Source of the DNA: Camarhynchus parvulus
Lineage: Eukaryota; Chordata; Aves; Passeriformes; Thraupidae
Direction: 5' to 3'
Assembly (NCBI RefSeq): GCF_901933205.1
Contig: NC_044572.1
Location: forward strand, 92,966,965 to 93,030,964
DNA length: 64,000 nt
Shown here: positions 61,080 through 64,000 of the stretch, one piece after another
How the letters are laid out: every line of letters begins with the position of its first letter
Numbering within the stretch: position 1 is the first letter of the stretch
The notes under the pieces: generated by a model
The model's database searches: none
What the model was told of the DNA's origin: nothing
Seen by the model: only the letters and a program-made list of their open reading frames with translations
Position numbers and translations under genes: made by a program

Positions 61080-64000
61080 TTATTTTTGTCACTGAAGATT
61101 TTACCTGAAGTTCATCTAAGTTTCTATGAATTTTGATTAAAGTTTAATGAGGTTCCTATTACTGCCCACAGAAACAAACAAACAAACAAACAAAACAATA
61201 GGAAAAACTCTCACTGGTACCACGAGGAGTAATGTTCTTTTCTTTAAGCTGACAATCTGATACCACTGCGGAAAGAGCTTTTACCCACAGTTTATTTATA
61301 AGGACAATAAGAAGTCACTCAAAATGGAGGCACACAGCTGAGGTACCCATAACCATATCTGCATCGGATATCTAGGTAACCTGAGCTGGAGCCATGGCTA
61401 TGGGTTGTAGAGCAGTCCTTCTTTCTCCAATTTTCGTCCCACCTAATCCAGTGGCTTGTTGTTCTCTGCCTTTTCTTCTTCCCCTGTTTTGCTCACAGCC
61501 CTCCCACCCCCAACACTCAGTACAGCCCTAAAGAGCACTGGAGAAATCTGAAACTTTTGGGTTGCACCAAAACTTATCAAGTCCCTCCCTAAGCTGCTTT
61601 ATTCTCCTTGCTGAGCATGGCATGAACCCATCAAGGGCAGCTCAAACCATAAGGAAGTATGGGATGGTGAGATTGATGGGATATTTCAGGAATGGAATTT
61701 TGCTTCAGGTTTTTTATTCTAAATGGATTAAATAGGAAAAAAGTATAAATACCTGGAAAATCAAACCATGGCATAGGATATATTTTTTGGTGAAATAATC
61801 ACCTTTATCCATCCCTCTTGTTTAACCTTCACTACATAAGGGCAAAAGAATTGTCTGGTTTCATAAGAAATACCTACTTTGTAGCCTGTCAGGTTAGGGT
61901 TTTTTTCTCTCGTGAGTATCAACCAAAAATAATGGACTGTGTAAGTGTGTTTACAGAGATGAATAGTTTTAAAAGAAGGATTTGAATTAAGATGATAAGG
62001 AAGAGATTACAGAACTGGTTTTTAAATTGTAAAGATTTGGATTTATTTTACTTATCTGCAGGTATCATAATCTTAAGTGTTCATGCTTTCAAGCTTTCAC
62101 TTGTAGACATTACAACTAGAAATTTACGTTCAAAAAGTAACGTCTGCCAGACATCCTGGTAGATATTTGCAATTGGAAGTTTAAAAAAAGGTAGTGACAC
62201 AATATGAGTATTGCTTAATTATGAGACGCTGGTGAAAGAGGTTCTTTCACTAAGGAAATGTTGGGAACACATATTTTATTAGCAGTAATAAGCATACTCA
62301 TTGAAGTCACAAAGTTTCTCTGCTCACATGAGTCGCAGCTCAAGTTCATCCACTGAAGAATCAAGTTTGTATCCCATGATGTGAAATGACTGAATAAAGC
62401 CATCCATCATATCAAACTGCATATCATCATTTTGCCAAATTTTCCAACTCTCGTCACCTACTTGCCCTACTGTAGTTACTTATTTATCATCATTAATCCC
62501 TTAGCAGGAACAGGGAACATTCAGGCTGGTGTAGCACTACTACAGAAAGTCTCCTGCCAGCAAAAATGGTGTGGTGTGCCAGGACTTTGTTCTGCTGATA
62601 CAGCTCCACTGCACAGGGGTTGGGAGCTGCTTGAGAGTTCACTGTGCTCGCAGGAAAAACAAACAAACCACTAAAAAGGGGTTTCAATACAGGATATGAT
62701 AATAGGGCATTCTTCTTAATTCAAGGTAAAACTCTTGAAGCTTGGCCATCAGTGGATAGAAAATACCATTATTTGAGTTGTATTTAGATTCTGACATTAA
62801 TCCGTAAAGATAAAATCATACCAAAGTGACAATCTGGCCAAAATTGACTTTTCCCATTTCTCTCTCTGTCTGCAGCTTGAACATGCCTTTACTTTACAAA
62901 AACACTTCTGCAAAATCTTCTATTTTAAGCAAGTTGTGCAATTTAGGTTTGAAAGGTGGCTAATGTTCAGTTAACTTTTTTTCTTATATATATGACTTTG
63001 GAGAACGGATCATCTTACCGAACTGGGAACTGTTATGAATGTGTGTTTGTGCATTGTGCATTCTTAGCCTGTCTCAAGGTAAAAGTCTTGAAAGGATTTT
63101 ATATTTCCTAAATACGTGCCTAGTGATTAGATCACAATAAAGCTGAAAGGATCATAATATGCCTATTATAAATTATTATGTTTCAAAGGAATTATTTTTG
63201 TTAGTGGGTAAATATGCACCAGTGCCTTAGGGAATAACAGAAATTAAACCATGAAATGTATATAACCTTGAAGGTCTGAGAAAAATCCAAAACACCAACA
63301 AAGAAGGCTGAAAATTTTGTCTGACACCATCTTTATGTAACACTGTGCTTCCTTTACATGCCAAAGTTTCCGAATTGTGTGTGATTTAGTTTGGTACAAT
63401 ATAAGGGCAGCCTTTAATTTGGGATTACGACAACATGTGTTAAAGGACAAAATGTCAGCCAGATTGGATTTTCAGCTTTGAACACACTTGAGGTTATGGT
63501 TTTAAGTCATTGCTTAGCTGTCAATCTGAAAAAGGACTATTTTTTTCTGTTGGCATATTTAATTACATAAAACCAAATGCTCAGATGAGGGAGAAGAACA
63601 GGTAGAACTTTTTTCAGCTGCAGATCTAGGGCTGCCTTAACACCCTGCTAAACTCCAGGCTGGACCTAGCTCACAAGGTAGTGGCTGTGATCAAGAATAA
63701 TGGTTTCATTTGTATCTGGCAAATACAGTGCACATAACTTTTCCTTCCTGACATGGCACAATTGTTCACATTTTTGACACTTTGGAATACATGGTATTTG
63801 AATTTGCAAAGAAAGTTCAAATCAGTACAGAGTACTAGGGGTCTTAAACCATGTGCTCATAGTCCTGTTGTCTGAGCCTGGGATCCAGTCAGTCTTCAGC
63901 TAGGGTCACTACTCTGGTTTTTACTGATGCAGATCTCAGCACCTGAGGGGCTTACTCAGCTAAGTAAGCTCCTTAATAAGGAGTAACATCTTCCTTATGT
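61080..64000. other. Non-coding DNA, no gene recognised
   Basis: AT-rich sequence with a short (CAAA)n run at 61172-61196. Nothing else was recognised on either strand to the end of the window. Confidence 0.6.
61172..61196. repeat. (CAAA)n microsatellite
   Basis: Six near-perfect AAAC/CAAA units. Confidence 0.9.

Noticed and set aside
1..64000. CRISPR arrays, phage or bacterial defence systems, operons
   Set aside because: No spaced repeats, Shine-Dalgarno-linked gene chains or bacterial families are present; the sequence is vertebrate.

Overview
The window is vertebrate nuclear DNA, almost certainly from a bird and perhaps a passerine. It has one multi-exon gene with GT-AG introns of kilobase size, AT-rich non-coding DNA with simple repeats, a CR1 LINE 3' fragment of the kind abundant in birds, and a solitary LTR opening with the TGTCCTGG/CCGGGACA signature seen in many avian retroviral LTRs. 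The species cannot be fixed from the sequence alone.

The only gene I can support is ZNF516, on the + strand. The window holds its last four coding exons: 15515-16984, 21825-21929, 22837-22904 and 29348-29407. Phases join correctly at every junction, and the joined frame gives 566 residues before the stop. From memory of the human protein (about 1160 residues), this is roughly the C-terminal half. The N-terminal zinc-finger array and the start codon lie upstream of base 1, so bases 1-15514 are intron. A 3' UTR of about 2.9 kb follows, ending near an AATAAA at 32300-32305.

Layout: 1-15514 is an intron containing a CpG island (about 1995-2530), a possible CR1 remnant (about 5420-5505), an LTR on the - strand (8843-9264, flanked by a 6-bp direct repeat) and a conserved-looking AT-rich block (about 14080-14560). 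15515-32325 is the 3' half of ZNF516. From about 32330 to 64000 I see no gene. That stretch is consistent with an intergenic desert and holds simple repeats (notably a 296-nt pure pyrimidine tract at 44039-44334), a perfect 14-bp inverted repeat (47634-47670), a CR1 fragment (about 60182-60310) and several blocks that resemble developmental conserved non-coding elements.

Functionally, the coding part supplies a CtBP-binding PLDLS motif, one C2H2 finger in the large exon, a second C2H2 finger on its own exon and a short conserved tail. This fits the known role of ZNF516 as a nuclear regulator that recruits CtBP/LSD1/CoREST and cooperates with PRDM16. I found no prokaryotic system, CRISPR array, complete transposon or clearly new gene. 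The observations most worth a second look are the intronic CpG island, the pyrimidine tract, the inverted repeat and the candidate conserved elements.
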